A stretch of 64,000 nucleotides of DNA from an uncultured Erythrobacter sp. (lineage in GTDB: Bacteria; Pseudomonadota; Alphaproteobacteria; Sphingomonadales; Sphingomonadaceae): assembly GCA_937899785.1 (NCBI GenBank), contig CALCCG010000002.1, forward strand, positions 1 through 64,000, given 5' to 3'. Below the pieces are notes generated by a model. That model saw only the letters and a list, made by a program, of their open reading frames with translations, was not told the origin of the DNA and did not search any database. The translations under genes were made by a program, and so were the position numbers. This document shows positions 48,984 to 59,094 of this stretch, piece by piece. The first letter of the stretch is position 1; each line of letters opens with the position of its first letter.

Positions 48984-49538
48984 TCAGCGAGAGGCGGCTT
49001 TCTTGATCTCGGCAAGGTCGATCAAATCGCCGGTTGAAAGAGTGCCCGAAGATTGAGCAATCGTGCCGTCCACGCGTTTCCCGACATCGGCGCGCTTAAC
49101 CAGGTTAAGGTCCATGTGATCAAGAATGCGGCCATCGTGCGAGAGCATGGAAACCGGGGCAATCGGCAGGCGATCGAGTTCGTCGACCAGAACCGGGTCT
49201 TCGGCGACAAACTCGCTCCCGTACTTCTGGCCCCATTGACGCAACGCGATCATGGCGGGCAACAAATCGAAGCCTTTTTCCGTCAAACGGTACTCAATTT
49301 TGCGCCGATCGTCTTCGCAAGGCTCGCGTTTGAGAATGCCGTGATCGACCAATTTGGCCAGACGGTTGGACAAAATGTTGCGGGCGATGCCGAGCTCGCT
49401 GAGAAATTCCTCAAAGTGCTTAAGGCCATTAAAGCTGGCACGCAGGATCATGAACGACCAGCGTTCACCCATAACTTCAAGAGCTTGCGGCAATCCGCAA
49501 TCAATAAGTTCACGCAGCGACTCTCTAACTTCACCCAT
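48984..49538 (-). CDS. HxlR family winged-helix transcriptional regulator
   Basis: LPQALEVMGERWSFMILRASFNGLKHFEEFLSELGIARNILSNRLAKLVDHGILKREPCEDDRRKIEYRLTEKG. Confidence 0.92.
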   Translation of the reverse strand: MGEVRESLRELIDCGLPQALEVMGERWSFMILRASFNGLKHFEEFLSELGIARNILSNRLAKLVDHGILKREPCEDDRRKIEYRLTEKGFDLLPAMIALRQWGQKYGSEFVAEDPVLVDELDRLPIAPVSMLSHDGRILDHMDLNLVKRADVGKRVDGTIAQSSGTLSTGDLIDLAEIKKAASR

Positions 49539-49606
49539 AAATCGGTCCTCTTCGTGCAACCTTGTTAGCGCGAATGTGCGCGGCAGCACAATCCGATAAA
49601 AAAATT

Positions 49607-49636
49607 TTCAGTTTTCGGTTGCAACTGAAAACCGAA
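49607..49636. promoter_or_regulatory. Ordered heptamer array TTCAGTT-TTCGGTT-gc-AACTGAA-AACCGAA, candidate operator
   Basis: Read directly in the divergent intergenic region between the HxlR and CC_3452-like genes. Confidence 0.7.
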
Positions 49637-49723
49637 TCATTTAGGTAGCAATCAGCAACCGGTTTTAAATTGAAACGCTGCGTTGCACAAACAGGAAAAC
49701 CTCGACCGAAAAGGATGAAAGCG

Positions 49724-50050
49724 ATGACCCTCTCCCTCACCGCTGCAAGCCGCCTCTCCCTCGTTGCCACCGCCGCTCTCGCGCTTGGTACGACCGTTGC
49801 TCCGATAGCGAGCCAGGCCGCCGCCCCCTATTACACCGCCAAGCTGGCCGCGCCGGCCGATGATAACCGCGCTGTTGCTGGCGGCGTCGCTTGGGCTTGC
49901 AAGGACAACACCTGCGTCGCTGCCAAAGGCACCAGCCGCCCCCTCCGCATTTGTCGTGGTCTCGCGCGTGAGTTCGGCGAAATCACCAGCTTCATGACCG
50001 AAGGCGAAGCGCTGGACGAGAAGAACCTGGCTAAGTGCAACGGCAAGTAA
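49724..50050 (+). CDS. CC_3452 family secreted protein
   Basis: Signal peptide; AAAPYYTAKLAAPADDNRAVAGGVAWACKDNTCVAAKGTSRPLRICRGLAREFGEITSFMTEGEALDEKNLAKCN. Confidence 0.85.
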   Translation: MTLSLTAASRLSLVATAALALGTTVAPIASQAAAPYYTAKLAAPADDNRAVAGGVAWACKDNTCVAAKGTSRPLRICRGLAREFGEITSFMTEGEALDEKNLAKCNGK

Positions 50051-50117
50051 GCTGACACTCTAAGGAATGTGAATTCCCGGTCGGTCCGCCGCTCTCCAGG
50101 CAGACCGCCACTCAAAA

Positions 50118-50165
50118 TCCCCGGCGCAGCTCTTCCCCAATCCAGCTGCTGCCGGGGTTTTTTTG
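50118..50165 (+). terminator. Rho-independent terminator
   Basis: CCCCGGCgcAGCTcttccccaatccAGCTgctGCCGGGGTTTTTTT. Confidence 0.85.
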
Positions 50166-50167
50166 TT

Positions 50168-50785
50168 CTAGAGAAGTCCAGCTTTCGCGAGCTGCGCCTC
50201 TAGAGCAAACGCATCGGTAAACAGATGCGCGTCCCAACCGCGTTCGCGAGCGGCCGCTATGTTGGCCGGATTGTCGTCGGTAAAGAAGAGCAAATTGCCC
50301 TGACGGCCAGCGCGCTCTTCGACAATCTCGTAGATTCGTCCGCTGGGTTTGGCCACTTTCTCAACGCCAGAGACAACAATGTCTTCGAACACGTCAAAGA
50401 TCGGCTCGGTCGGTCGAAACCCTTGCCAGAACTCATCGCCAAAATTCGTCAGGCAATAGAGCGGCACACCCCTCTCCCGCAGCCGCCGAACCAGTTCGTG
50501 TGTGCCATCCACGGGTCCGGGTACGGTTTCGTTGAAGCGGGCGGTGTAAGCGCGAATATGCTCTTCGTAATCCGGGAAAAGCGCAACGCGTTCTGGCACC
50601 ATCTGAGCTAGGGGTGTCCCGCGATCGTGCTGGAAGTGCCATTCCTCGGTGACGACGTTGGCGAGAAACCAGTCCAATTCGTCGGCGTCATCAATCAACT
50701 TTTCGAACAGCGCACGCAGCTGCCAGTGGAACAGCACGCGGCCCACATCGAACACAGCGGCTTTGGCCGGCTCAATCATGTTCAC
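50168..50785 (-). CDS. HAD family hydrolase
   Basis: AAVFDVGRVLFHWQLRALFEKLI; YCLTNFGDEFW; LLFFTDDNPANIAAARERGWDAHLF. Confidence 0.92.
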   Translation of the reverse strand: MNMIEPAKAAVFDVGRVLFHWQLRALFEKLIDDADELDWFLANVVTEEWHFQHDRGTPLAQMVPERVALFPDYEEHIRAYTARFNETVPGPVDGTHELVRRLRERGVPLYCLTNFGDEFWQGFRPTEPIFDVFEDIVVSGVEKVAKPSGRIYEIVEERAGRQGNLLFFTDDNPANIAAARERGWDAHLFTDAFALEAQLAKAGLL

Positions 50786-50873
50786 AGGTCCTCAAACAGC
50801 GACGGCCCGCGCTCCTATCGGAGGCGGGCCGCTGCAAAACCATCCGACCGCCCAAAAGCAGCCAGCGCGTCAA

Positions 50874-50999
50874 TTAGCCCTGGCGAGCCTTGAAGCGACG
50901 ATTGGTCTTGTTGATGACATAGGTGCGTCCGCGACGGCGGATGACGCGGCAATCGCGATGGCGGTTCTTCAGCGACTTAAGGCTGTTGCGGATTTTCAT
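50874..50999 (-). CDS. rpmJ: 50S ribosomal protein L36 (41 aa)
   Basis: Reverse translation [41 protein letters not shown]; not in the ORF track. Confidence 0.97.
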   Translation of the reverse strand: MKIRNSLKSLKNRHRDCRVIRRRGRTYVINKTNRRFKARQG

Positions 51000-51094
51000 C
51001 GTGTGTCTCTCAAAAAAGCAAAGCGCGCCGGAACGATCCGACGCGCGGGATTTCTGGCGCTGCCGTTAGCCCGCAAGGTCGGTTTCGTCAATCC

Positions 51095-52117
51095 TCAACC
51101 GCGCAAGTCCGAGAGCTTGCGTTCCCAGGCCAGCGCATGGGCAATGATCGTGTCGAGGTCAGCGTGCTGCGGCGCCCACTGGAGTGTTTCGCGAATACGC
51201 GCAGGGTCGGAGATAAGCTGATCCGGATCGCCGGCACGCCGCCCTTCGATCCGACGGTCAATCGTCAGATTGGTCACGCGATCGACGGCATCAAGCACTT
51301 CCAGCACCGAGAATCCTCGCCCATAACCGCAGTTCATCGCAAGCGAACATTCCGGCTGAGCGATCAAGGCTTTGAGCGCCAGAACATGCGCCGCCGCCAA
51401 GTCACTGACATGGATGTAGTCGCGCACGCCGGTGCCGTCCGGTGTTTCGTAATCGGTGCCGAAAACGCTCACATGGCTGCGCTTGCCAAGCGCCGCTTCG
51501 ACCGCAACTTTGATAAGATGCGTCGCGCCCGCGGTGGATTGACCCGAGCGCGCTTCAGGGTCGGCGCCCGCGACGTTGAAATAGCGCAAGGCGCAGTGGT
51601 TCATCGGGTGCGCCGCCGCCGTGTCGGCCAGCATCCGCTCCGTCATCAGCTTGGACCAGCCATAGGGGTTGATAGGCCGTTGGGGAGTGTCCTCGCGCAC
51701 GGGTGAGAACTCAGGAAGACCATACGTCGCAGCAGTGCTGGAGAAAATGAAATGGGCCACGCCAGCTTTCACCGCGACCTCGATCAGAGCGCGGCTTTTG
51801 GCGGTGTTGTTGTGATAATATTTGAGCGGGTTCTCGACGCTTTCGGGTACCACAATGGATCCGGCAAAATGCATGATCGCGCCCGTTCCTTGTTCGGCAA
51901 AAATGCGGGTCAGCAAGTCGCCATCTTCAATATCGCCTTCGTAAAGCGCGACTCCATCGGGCACAGCGAAGCGAAAGCCTGTGGTCAGGTTGTCGATGAC
52001 CGCGACATCCCAGCCTTCATCTTGGAGAGCGAGCACGGCGTGGCTTCCGATATAGCCGGCGCCGCCCGTGACAAGAACGCTGGGCTTGGCGGGTTTGGAC
52101 TCGCTTTCGTTCATCAT
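51095..52117 (-). CDS. galE: UDP-glucose 4-epimerase
   Basis: VLVTGGAGYIGSHAVLALQDEGWDVAVIDNLTTGF; NPYGWSKLMTE; DGTGVRDYIHVSDLA. Confidence 0.97.
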   Translation of the reverse strand: MMNESESKPAKPSVLVTGGAGYIGSHAVLALQDEGWDVAVIDNLTTGFRFAVPDGVALYEGDIEDGDLLTRIFAEQGTGAIMHFAGSIVVPESVENPLKYYHNNTAKSRALIEVAVKAGVAHFIFSSTAATYGLPEFSPVREDTPQRPINPYGWSKLMTERMLADTAAAHPMNHCALRYFNVAGADPEARSGQSTAGATHLIKVAVEAALGKRSHVSVFGTDYETPDGTGVRDYIHVSDLAAAHVLALKALIAQPECSLAMNCGYGRGFSVLEVLDAVDRVTNLTIDRRIEGRRAGDPDQLISDPARIRETLQWAPQHADLDTIIAHALAWERKLSDLRG

Positions 52118-52231
52118 GGCCGCGCGTTAGCAAACTTCTGCTGTAAAAGCGTGAAGCTCTGCATTCGCGGATTGGGGTCTTGCACAAGCGCCAATTGGCC
52201 CTATGCCTACAAGCCTGAGAGGAGCCCCCAA

Positions 52232-52876
52232 ATGCTGCACTTCAATCCCCGTCGCCTGGCGTTCTGCGTGCTTTTTCTGACGAGCCTCGCCGCTTGTGCC
52301 GGCGGCGCCTACACTGGTCCTGTTGAGGTTACTCGGTTTGTGGCGGACAAGCCCATGGGCCTGGGTGAAGGGACGATCGTCCTACGCTTTTCGGACGACT
52401 TGAAGAATCAATCGGCGCGCGACGCGTTCCGTTCAGCGGTGGGCAACGAGCTTGGCCGGCTTGGCTATACCATCATCTCAAACGAAGACATTGCCGGGCA
52501 AATCGCGACGATAAGCACCAGCCGAAGCTCACCAGGCCAAACCGACCCGCAAAACCCGGTGAGCGTCGGGGTCGGCGGATCGACGGGTAGCTTTGGTTCG
52601 GGACTTGGCGTGGGTGTCGGCATCATTCTGGGTGGAAGCGGGAACCAGAGCCCGCGTGTCGTGTCGGAATTGAGCGTTGCAATTGCGGCCAACAGCCAAG
52701 ACCCCAACCGGCTAAACCTGTGGGAGGCGCGGGCCCAATTCCCGACCAGCGTCGATTCTCCCTATGCGCCGGTTGACGTCAACGCGCGCACGTTGGCAGC
52801 GGCGGTCTTCCAGGATTTTCCCGGCGGCAACGGTGAGACGGTCAGCCTGAAAGCTGGCGAATTGGTGGAGCCCTGA
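52232..52876 (+). CDS. DUF4136-like lipoprotein
   Basis: Lipobox SLAACAGG; C-terminal [18 protein letters not shown] similar to the 19684-20415 product. Confidence 0.75.
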   Translation: MLHFNPRRLAFCVLFLTSLAACAGGAYTGPVEVTRFVADKPMGLGEGTIVLRFSDDLKNQSARDAFRSAVGNELGRLGYTIISNEDIAGQIATISTSRSSPGQTDPQNPVSVGVGGSTGSFGSGLGVGVGIILGGSGNQSPRVVSELSVAIAANSQDPNRLNLWEARAQFPTSVDSPYAPVDVNARTLAAAVFQDFPGGNGETVSLKAGELVEP

Positions 52877-54012
52877 TGGACATTCGTATCGACGCCGCCT
52901 TCGATAGCGGCAATATTGAGGTGCTTAGCGTTGCGGGCCAGAGCGCGCGTCTCTCTATTCCAAAGGACAACAATTCTGAGTTCGCGCAGTGGTTTCATTT
53001 TCGCGTGTCGGGAGCAGCGGGCGAAGATCTCGAGCTCAAAATCACCGGGCTGAACGAAAGCGCGTATCCCGGTGGCTGGCCCCATTACGACGCGTGCGTC
53101 TCGGAAGACCGCGAGTATTGGGGCCGCGCGCCTAGCCAGTTCGACAAGGACGCAGACAACGGCACGCTGACGATCCGCTACACGCCCGCAAGCGACATAT
53201 GCTACTTTGCCTATTTCGCGCCCTATTCGATGGAGCGGCATCACGACCTTGTGGCCGAAGCCGCCGCAAGCGAGGGTGTGGACCTTGTCCCCCTTGGTCG
53301 CACCTTGGATGGCCGCCCGCTTGACGTGCTCGAAATGGGCGAAGGCGCGCTCATGGTCTGGCTTTATGGACGCCAGCACCCTGGTGAGACGCAGGCCGAA
53401 TGGTGGATGGAGGGCGCGCTTGAATGCCTGACCGACCCCACCGACCCCGTGGCGCGCGGTCTTCGCAGGCAGTCTCGCCTCTTTGTGGTGCCCAATTGCA
53501 ACCCCGATGGTTCGGCCCGCGGGCACTTGCGCACCAACGCGGTCGGCACCAACCTCAACCGCGAATGGGCCGACCCCTCGCCCGAAAAGTCGCCCGAAGT
53601 GCTCGCGATCCGGAGACGCATGGATCAAACAGGGGTCGATTTCGCCATCGATGTGCACGGCGACGAAGCCATCCCGGCTAACTTCCTGGCCGGTTTTGAA
53701 GGCATACCCAGCTGGACCGATGCGCTGGGCGATCAGTTTTACCGTTACCAGCGTATCCTCGACCGCCGCACGCCCGATTTCCAAACCGAACTCGGCTACC
53801 CCAAGACACCTGCAGGTCGCGCCAATCTAAGCATCAGCACCAACCAGGTTGCCGAACGCTATGGCGCCTGCGCCATGACGCTGGAAATGCCGTTCAAGGA
53901 CCTGGCGGCCTTCCCCGAACCCGAGCAGGGCTGGTCGCCCGAGCGCTGCAAACTGTTAGCGCGCGACTGCCTTGCCGCGCTGCTTGAGTGGATTGAGACG
54001 AGCGAGGGCTAA
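52876..54012 (+). CDS. M14 family metallocarboxypeptidase (cytosolic carboxypeptidase-like)
   Basis: [16 protein letters not shown] (HxxE), [36 protein letters not shown]; start overlaps previous stop (TGATG). Confidence 0.95.
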   Translation: MDIRIDAAFDSGNIEVLSVAGQSARLSIPKDNNSEFAQWFHFRVSGAAGEDLELKITGLNESAYPGGWPHYDACVSEDREYWGRAPSQFDKDADNGTLTIRYTPASDICYFAYFAPYSMERHHDLVAEAAASEGVDLVPLGRTLDGRPLDVLEMGEGALMVWLYGRQHPGETQAEWWMEGALECLTDPTDPVARGLRRQSRLFVVPNCNPDGSARGHLRTNAVGTNLNREWADPSPEKSPEVLAIRRRMDQTGVDFAIDVHGDEAIPANFLAGFEGIPSWTDALGDQFYRYQRILDRRTPDFQTELGYPKTPAGRANLSISTNQVAERYGACAMTLEMPFKDLAAFPEPEQGWSPERCKLLARDCLAALLEWIETSEG

Positions 54013-54286
54013 GCGCCGCGATGAGCCGGACCGTTTTGCTGCCGACGCGGCTCTGGCCCAATTTGGTGCGCGTCATGCCGCCGAATGTCAGGAAAGCTGG
54101 TATGACGCACTCTTCCGCACCCATCCAGACGATCTCAGCCGTATCCGCCGCGCCTTGGAGTGGAAGGCGGCGAACACGCCCGATGCATGGAGCGCCTCCG
54201 GACTGGCCGGCGAAGTGCGCCAGCGCTCAGGCGACTGGCTTGACCCAATCACCGACTGGCCCGAATCTTCTGAAACGGAACAGTAG
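53972..54286 (+). CDS. Hypothetical protein, overlaps the end of the M14 gene
   Basis: [79 protein letters not shown] start uncertain. Confidence 0.55.
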   Translation: MPRCLSGLRRARAKRRDEPDRFAADAALAQFGARHAAECQESWYDALFRTHPDDLSRIRRALEWKAANTPDAWSASGLAGEVRQRSGDWLDPITDWPESSETEQ

Positions 54287-54352
54287 GAAGCGGATTTTTC
54301 CGGTCACACCGGGCGAGATTGTGCTACACCTAAGCCTCACGGGAGAGACATC

Positions 54353-55045
54353 ATGACCATCATCAATCGTCGCAAAGTGATCGCCGGTGTCGTGTTTGGG
54401 TCAAGCCTGATTGCGCTGCCGAGTGTCGCGCGCGCTCAGTTTGGATCGGGCGGTATCAACTTATCCTCCATCCTTGGAAAGGCCACTGACAGCGCGCTTG
54501 ATAAACTGGCCGAGCCGGGCGCCTACTACGATGACGAAGACATTCGCATTGGCCTTCCCATTGTTGGCGGCGGTTCGGGCGGATTGCTGGGCTCGATCAT
54601 GAGCGGGGCCAGTAAGCTTGGTGTGCTCGATGACGTGCCTCGCCAGATCAACGACGCCGCTGGTATCGCCGCAGGCGAGGCCAAACCAATCTTTCGCGAC
54701 GCCATCGACGGCCTTTCGTTCAGCGACGCTCCGGGCATCATCAACGAAAGCGACGGCGGCACGCAGTATCTTCGCAGCTCGTCGAACGACGCGCTGCACG
54801 CCAAGCTCAGCCCGTTGGTCGACGGCGCGCTTGAGGGTCTTGGAGTTTACAAGACCTTTGATGGGTTGGCCGAGCAGCACAGCTTCATTAGCCAAGCCGG
54901 CCTCAATCGGGAGAGCATCAACAAATCGGTCACCGACCAGGGGTTGGACGGCATATTCAACTACGTCGGAAAAGAAGAGGCCGAATTCCGTAAAGATCCT
55001 GTCGGCAACGTAACGAAATCGCTCGGAGACCTGTTCGGCAGCTAA
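54353..55045 (+). CDS. DUF4197 family secreted protein
   Basis: DGLSFSDAPGIINESDGGTQYLRSSSNDALHAKLSPLVDGALEGLGVYKTFD...TDQGLDGIFNYVGKEEAEFRKDPVGNVTKSLGDLF. Confidence 0.93.
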   Translation: MTIINRRKVIAGVVFGSSLIALPSVARAQFGSGGINLSSILGKATDSALDKLAEPGAYYDDEDIRIGLPIVGGGSGGLLGSIMSGASKLGVLDDVPRQINDAAGIAAGEAKPIFRDAIDGLSFSDAPGIINESDGGTQYLRSSSNDALHAKLSPLVDGALEGLGVYKTFDGLAEQHSFISQAGLNRESINKSVTDQGLDGIFNYVGKEEAEFRKDPVGNVTKSLGDLFGS

Positions 55046-55491
55046 ACCAGATGCGACGGGCCAAAGGCGTGCGGCAAGAGTTCTGACAAGGTCACCCGGC
55101 GCACCTCATCCTTGCCAACACAAAGAACGAGCGGGTCTGTGCCACCAAGTTGAGCGATTTCGTTGAGGACCTGCCGACAGCGCCCACAGGGTGTAATCGG
55201 TGCACCATCGCCTTTGTCGAGTGGCCCCGTCACGGCTACAGCCACGAGCCCACCGCGTCTTCCCTCCCCAAACGCGCGGGAGACCGCCACCGTTTCGGCG
55301 CATAGGGCAAGGCCGTAGCTCGCATTTTCAACATTGCTTCCGGTGATCACCGCGCCATCGTCAAACAACAAAGCGGAGCCAACCTGGTAATCGGAATAGG
55401 GTGCATAGGCGTTTTCTCCCGCCGCTCTTGCCGCGGCAATAAGCGCCGCTTCCTGCTCGCTTGATAGAATCATTTTTGCACCACCACCCAT
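55042..55491 (-). CDS. cdd: Cytidine deaminase
   Basis: AAGENAYAPYSDYQVGSALLFDDG; GSNVENASYGLALCAETVAVSRA; PCGRCRQVLNE. Confidence 0.97.
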   Translation of the reverse strand: MGGGAKMILSSEQEAALIAAARAAGENAYAPYSDYQVGSALLFDDGAVITGSNVENASYGLALCAETVAVSRAFGEGRRGGLVAVAVTGPLDKGDGAPITPCGRCRQVLNEIAQLGGTDPLVLCVGKDEVRRVTLSELLPHAFGPSHLV

Positions 55492-56201
55492 TCGACTGGC
55501 TCGTTCGCCGCCTCACTCACCAATTGGCCGTTCGCACTCCATAGCAGCCATGGACGCTGCGCATAGCCGGGTCGAAAGCGATCGCGAACCAACCACAAAT
55601 CGCGATCCAACGCGTCGGCGAGACGAAAGCGTGTCTCAAACGCCTGCCCAAGCTTTAAGATCACGGGCCGACCGGAATGCGTCTCCATCTGGTTGACAAG
55701 TGTCAGCACTTCGCTGGTCACCGCCGCGCCGCTCACGCTTGGCTCGCAGCGATCGGGCAGCTGGGTCAGCGCAAGGCCCGCCGGCAAGAGCTCCGGGTCG
55801 CGTGCCACAATCCTGGTGAACCGGGCCGATTGGGGGTCGGCGCGAAGACACGGATTGAACGGTTGCAGAACGCCAACTTTGAGACCGGAGGCCCTGGCCG
55901 CTTTGAGGCGCTCGCGAAAACCGGGATCGGGGGGAAAGCCAGCCGGCGCAAGCTCAAGGTAGACAAACGAGGCGCCCGTTGCCTTGAGTGTCTCAAAACG
56001 GACCCCGGGCGTGCCCGTGGCAATGACCGCGCCCTGTTCCGGATAAAGGGTCTCTTCGGGGCGCCAGGTGCGCATCTCAAACCAAAACCACGCCGCGTAG
56101 ACCAAGGCGATCAAAGCCAGCAACGCCAGCAATTGAAGGAGGCGCCGCCCCAGTCCCCCGCGTCGCTTTGTTCGTGTTGTTTTGCCGATTGTCCTGGCCA
56201 T
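55470..56201 (-). CDS. Membrane-anchored GH25-like protein (divergent)
   Basis: N-terminal TM; GVRFETLKATGASFVYLELAPAG...RPVILKLGQAFETRF...PWLLWSANG. Confidence 0.6.
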   Translation of the reverse strand: MARTIGKTTRTKRRGGLGRRLLQLLALLALIALVYAAWFWFEMRTWRPEETLYPEQGAVIATGTPGVRFETLKATGASFVYLELAPAGFPPDPGFRERLKAARASGLKVGVLQPFNPCLRADPQSARFTRIVARDPELLPAGLALTQLPDRCEPSVSGAAVTSEVLTLVNQMETHSGRPVILKLGQAFETRFRLADALDRDLWLVRDRFRPGYAQRPWLLWSANGQLVSEAANEPVEWVVVQK

Positions 56202-56222
56202 GGCTTGCGAGAGGTCTCCGCT

Positions 56223-56732
56223 TCAGCCTTTGATGTGCAGGACGCAGATAAGGGTGAACAAGCGCCGCGCGGTGGCAAAGTCGGTTTCGACCTTTCCTTC
56301 CAAACGCTCAAGCAACAGTTCCGCTGCGTTGTTGTGAATGCCGCGCCGGGCCATGTCGATCGTCTCAATCTCCGCCGGTGTCGCTTTGCGAATCGCCTGA
56401 TAATAGCTGTCGCAAATGGCAAAGTATTCTCGGATGGGTCGGCGGAAACGCGCGAGTCCGATAAGTAAGGTCTCAAGCAATTGCTCGCCTTCGTCGCTCA
56501 CATCCATCGCCAAGCGACCGTCTCGAACCCCGAGAAAGAGTCGATACGGACCCTTTGCGCCTTTGTCGGCGCTCTTGACCGGCCTGAACGAGTTCTCTTC
56601 GATCAAGTCGTAGATCGCAACCCGCCGTTCCTGCTCAACATCCGCGTTGCGCCAAAGGATCGTCGCTTCATCAAGCGCGATGTGAGCGATCCTCTGATTG
56701 GTCGCGGGTGAATCGGGCGAGTGGCCATCCAT
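56223..56732 (-). CDS. UPF0262 family protein
   Basis: NQRIAHIALDEATILWRNADVEQERRVAIYDLIEENSFRP...YRLFLGVRDGRLAMDV. Confidence 0.93.
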   Translation of the reverse strand: MDGHSPDSPATNQRIAHIALDEATILWRNADVEQERRVAIYDLIEENSFRPVKSADKGAKGPYRLFLGVRDGRLAMDVSDEGEQLLETLLIGLARFRRPIREYFAICDSYYQAIRKATPAEIETIDMARRGIHNNAAELLLERLEGKVETDFATARRLFTLICVLHIKG

Positions 56733-56893
56733 GAAATGCCGCCTTCGCAGATCGGAGGGGGCCACTTCAAGCGTTTCAGTTGAAGGGGGGCAAGGCGCCT
56801 TCCCCGCTATCCACAGCGCAAGGTCTGTTGCGTTAAATTTATTCCTGCATTTCGCCCTTGCGAAGCCGTGCCTCCTCGGCGCATCAGGGCCCG

Positions 56894-58414
56894 ATGGATG
56901 ACACCGAAACTCTGCTCTTTCCCAGCGATGACACTCAAGACGCCGACGGCGCTGGCCGCAAGCTGCCTTCAAACCTGGAGGCCGAGGCCGCCTTTCTGGG
57001 CGCGGTCCTGATTGACAACCGCGTGATTGAGGAACTGCGCACTCCGATCCGCCCGCACCATTTTTTTGAGCCGTTGCATGAACGGATCTACGAGAAGATC
57101 CTCAAGACCGTTGATCTCAACCGCACCGCATCGCCGGTAACGTTGCGCCCGCAATTTGAGGGCGACCCGGCGCTCGCGGAGCTGGGCGGGCCAAGCTATC
57201 TGGCCAAGCTCACCGCGAACGGCGCGGGGTTGCTTGCCCCATACGAGCTTGCCCAGCAGATCTACGATCTCGCTTTGCTGCGCGAGCTGGTGAGTGTCGG
57301 GCGTGGTCTGGTTGAAGGGGCGCTCGATACCTCGGACGATGTCCAGCCCATGGATCGCATCGCTGAGGCCGAGGCGGACCTTTTCAAGGTCGCCGAGGGC
57401 GCAGAAACGGGCAACGAAGCCGCCAGCTTCCGCGACGCCGCGCTGACGGCGATCAAGCTGGCCGAAGCGGCGATGAATTCGGGCGGCGGCCTATCTGGCA
57501 AGACGACCGGCCTTGAATCGCTCAATCGGAAAGTCTCTGGTCTCCATGATTCAGACCTTATCATCCTCGCCGGGCGCCCAGGTATGGGAAAGACAGCGCT
57601 TGCCACCAACATCGCGTTCAACTGCGCCGAAGCCCACCTTAATTGGCAGCAAGATGGCGGCGAGATTAACTCCGGTGCCCCGGCGGCTTTCTTCAGCCTT
57701 GAAATGAGCGCGGACCAGCTGGCTACGCGCATTCTGGCTGAGCAGGCCGAGATCAGCTCGGAGGCCTTGCGTAGCGGTAAGATGACCCGGGGCGACTTTC
57801 AAAAGCTCTCTTTCGCAAGCCAGCGTCTTGCCGAACTTCCGCTTTTTATTGACGATACGCCCGCTCTGACGATTGCCGCCTTACGCAACCGCGCGCGCCG
57901 TTTGAAGCGGCGACACGATATCGGGCTTATTGTGGTCGACTATCTGCAACTCCTCCAGGGATCGGGCCGCGCCAACGACAACCGCGTCAACGAAATCTCA
58001 GAGATCAGCCGCGGTCTCAAGACGCTCGCAAAGGAGCTGGGCGTGCCCGTTCTCGCCCTCTCGCAGTTGAGCCGCGCGGTCGAACAGCGCGAAGACAAAC
58101 GCCCGATGCTTTCGGACCTGCGCGAATCCGGCTCGATCGAACAGGACGCGGACATGGTCTGGTTTGTTTATCGCGATGACTATTATCTTGAAGCCACCCG
58201 TCCCGACTTCCCGACCGAGACCAGCAGCCCCGAGGCGGTCGAAAAGTACCGCGCCTGGGAGGAAAAATACGAGGAGCTTAAGAACAAAGCTTCGGTCAAC
58301 GTCGCCAAGCAGCGGCATGGATCAACCGGAAACGTGCCGCTGCTGTTCCAAAGCGAATACACCAAGTTCACCTCTCCCAACCTTAAGGATTATTCCGACT
58401 GGGGCTTTGATTGA
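56894..58414 (+). CDS. dnaB: Replicative DNA helicase
   Basis: LPSNLEAEAAFLGAVLIDNRVIEEL; DLIILAGRPGMGKTALATNIAFN; GLIVVDYLQLLQGSGR. Confidence 0.98.
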   Translation: MDDTETLLFPSDDTQDADGAGRKLPSNLEAEAAFLGAVLIDNRVIEELRTPIRPHHFFEPLHERIYEKILKTVDLNRTASPVTLRPQFEGDPALAELGGPSYLAKLTANGAGLLAPYELAQQIYDLALLRELVSVGRGLVEGALDTSDDVQPMDRIAEAEADLFKVAEGAETGNEAASFRDAALTAIKLAEAAMNSGGGLSGKTTGLESLNRKVSGLHDSDLIILAGRPGMGKTALATNIAFNCAEAHLNWQQDGGEINSGAPAAFFSLEMSADQLATRILAEQAEISSEALRSGKMTRGDFQKLSFASQRLAELPLFIDDTPALTIAALRNRARRLKRRHDIGLIVVDYLQLLQGSGRANDNRVNEISEISRGLKTLAKELGVPVLALSQLSRAVEQREDKRPMLSDLRESGSIEQDADMVWFVYRDDYYLEATRPDFPTETSSPEAVEKYRAWEEKYEELKNKASVNVAKQRHGSTGNVPLLFQSEYTKFTSPNLKDYSDWGFD

Positions 58415-58510
58415 TCACGGTTCGTCGCGGCGAAATCCTTGACTCTCCAAAGCAGCGTCCTTAGGTGCTGCGCTCTTTCCGACAACCGACTTTTCAAAAG
58501 GGCTAGCCAC

Positions 58511-58855
58511 ATGGCACGCGTCACCGTTGAAGATTGCGTCGACAAGGTTTCCAACCGTTTCGACCTCGTCCTGCTCGCCGCTCAGCGCGCGCGTGAGATT
58601 TCGGGCGGGAGCGAGCTTACCATTGACCGCGACCGCGACAAGAACCCTGTGGTTGCGCTTCGCGAAATCGCTGAGCAAACGGTCAAGCCGCGTGATCTCA
58701 ACGAAGCGCTGGTGACCGGCCTTCAGAAAATCCTGCCGGACGACGAAGACGACGCCGATGAAATCGGTTCGTTGAGCCAATCGGCCGAGGCGCTGCGCAT
58801 CACGGCCTCCGCGCCGACGCGTTCGACCTCGATTGGAGCCGACTACGAAGGCTGA
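58511..58855 (+). CDS. rpoZ: DNA-directed RNA polymerase omega subunit
   Basis: [58 protein letters not shown]. Confidence 0.98.
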   Translation: MARVTVEDCVDKVSNRFDLVLLAAQRAREISGGSELTIDRDRDKNPVVALREIAEQTVKPRDLNEALVTGLQKILPDDEDDADEIGSLSQSAEALRITASAPTRSTSIGADYEG

Positions 58856-58906
58856 ACATTCGGTAGAACATGACGGGACGCCTTTGCGTAGACCTGTCCC
58901 GAATTG

Positions 58907-58936
58907 AAAAGGCTGCCAATTTGGCGGCCTTTTTTG
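58907..58936 (+). terminator. Rho-independent terminator after rpoZ
   Basis: AAAAGGCtGCCaatttGGCgGCCTTTTTT. Confidence 0.85.
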
Positions 58937-59094
58937 TACCCGCTGCGCTATCTGAGAGAGCCAAGCGAGCGATCGTTAAGCCCTGTGAGGCCCTTGCCTT
59001 CTCCAAACGCGCGTGCGAGGGGATCGCTGTAATGAAAACGTAACATTAGCTGCAGCGGGGGCAGGCAGCTCACACATTTGGGACAGTGCACACA

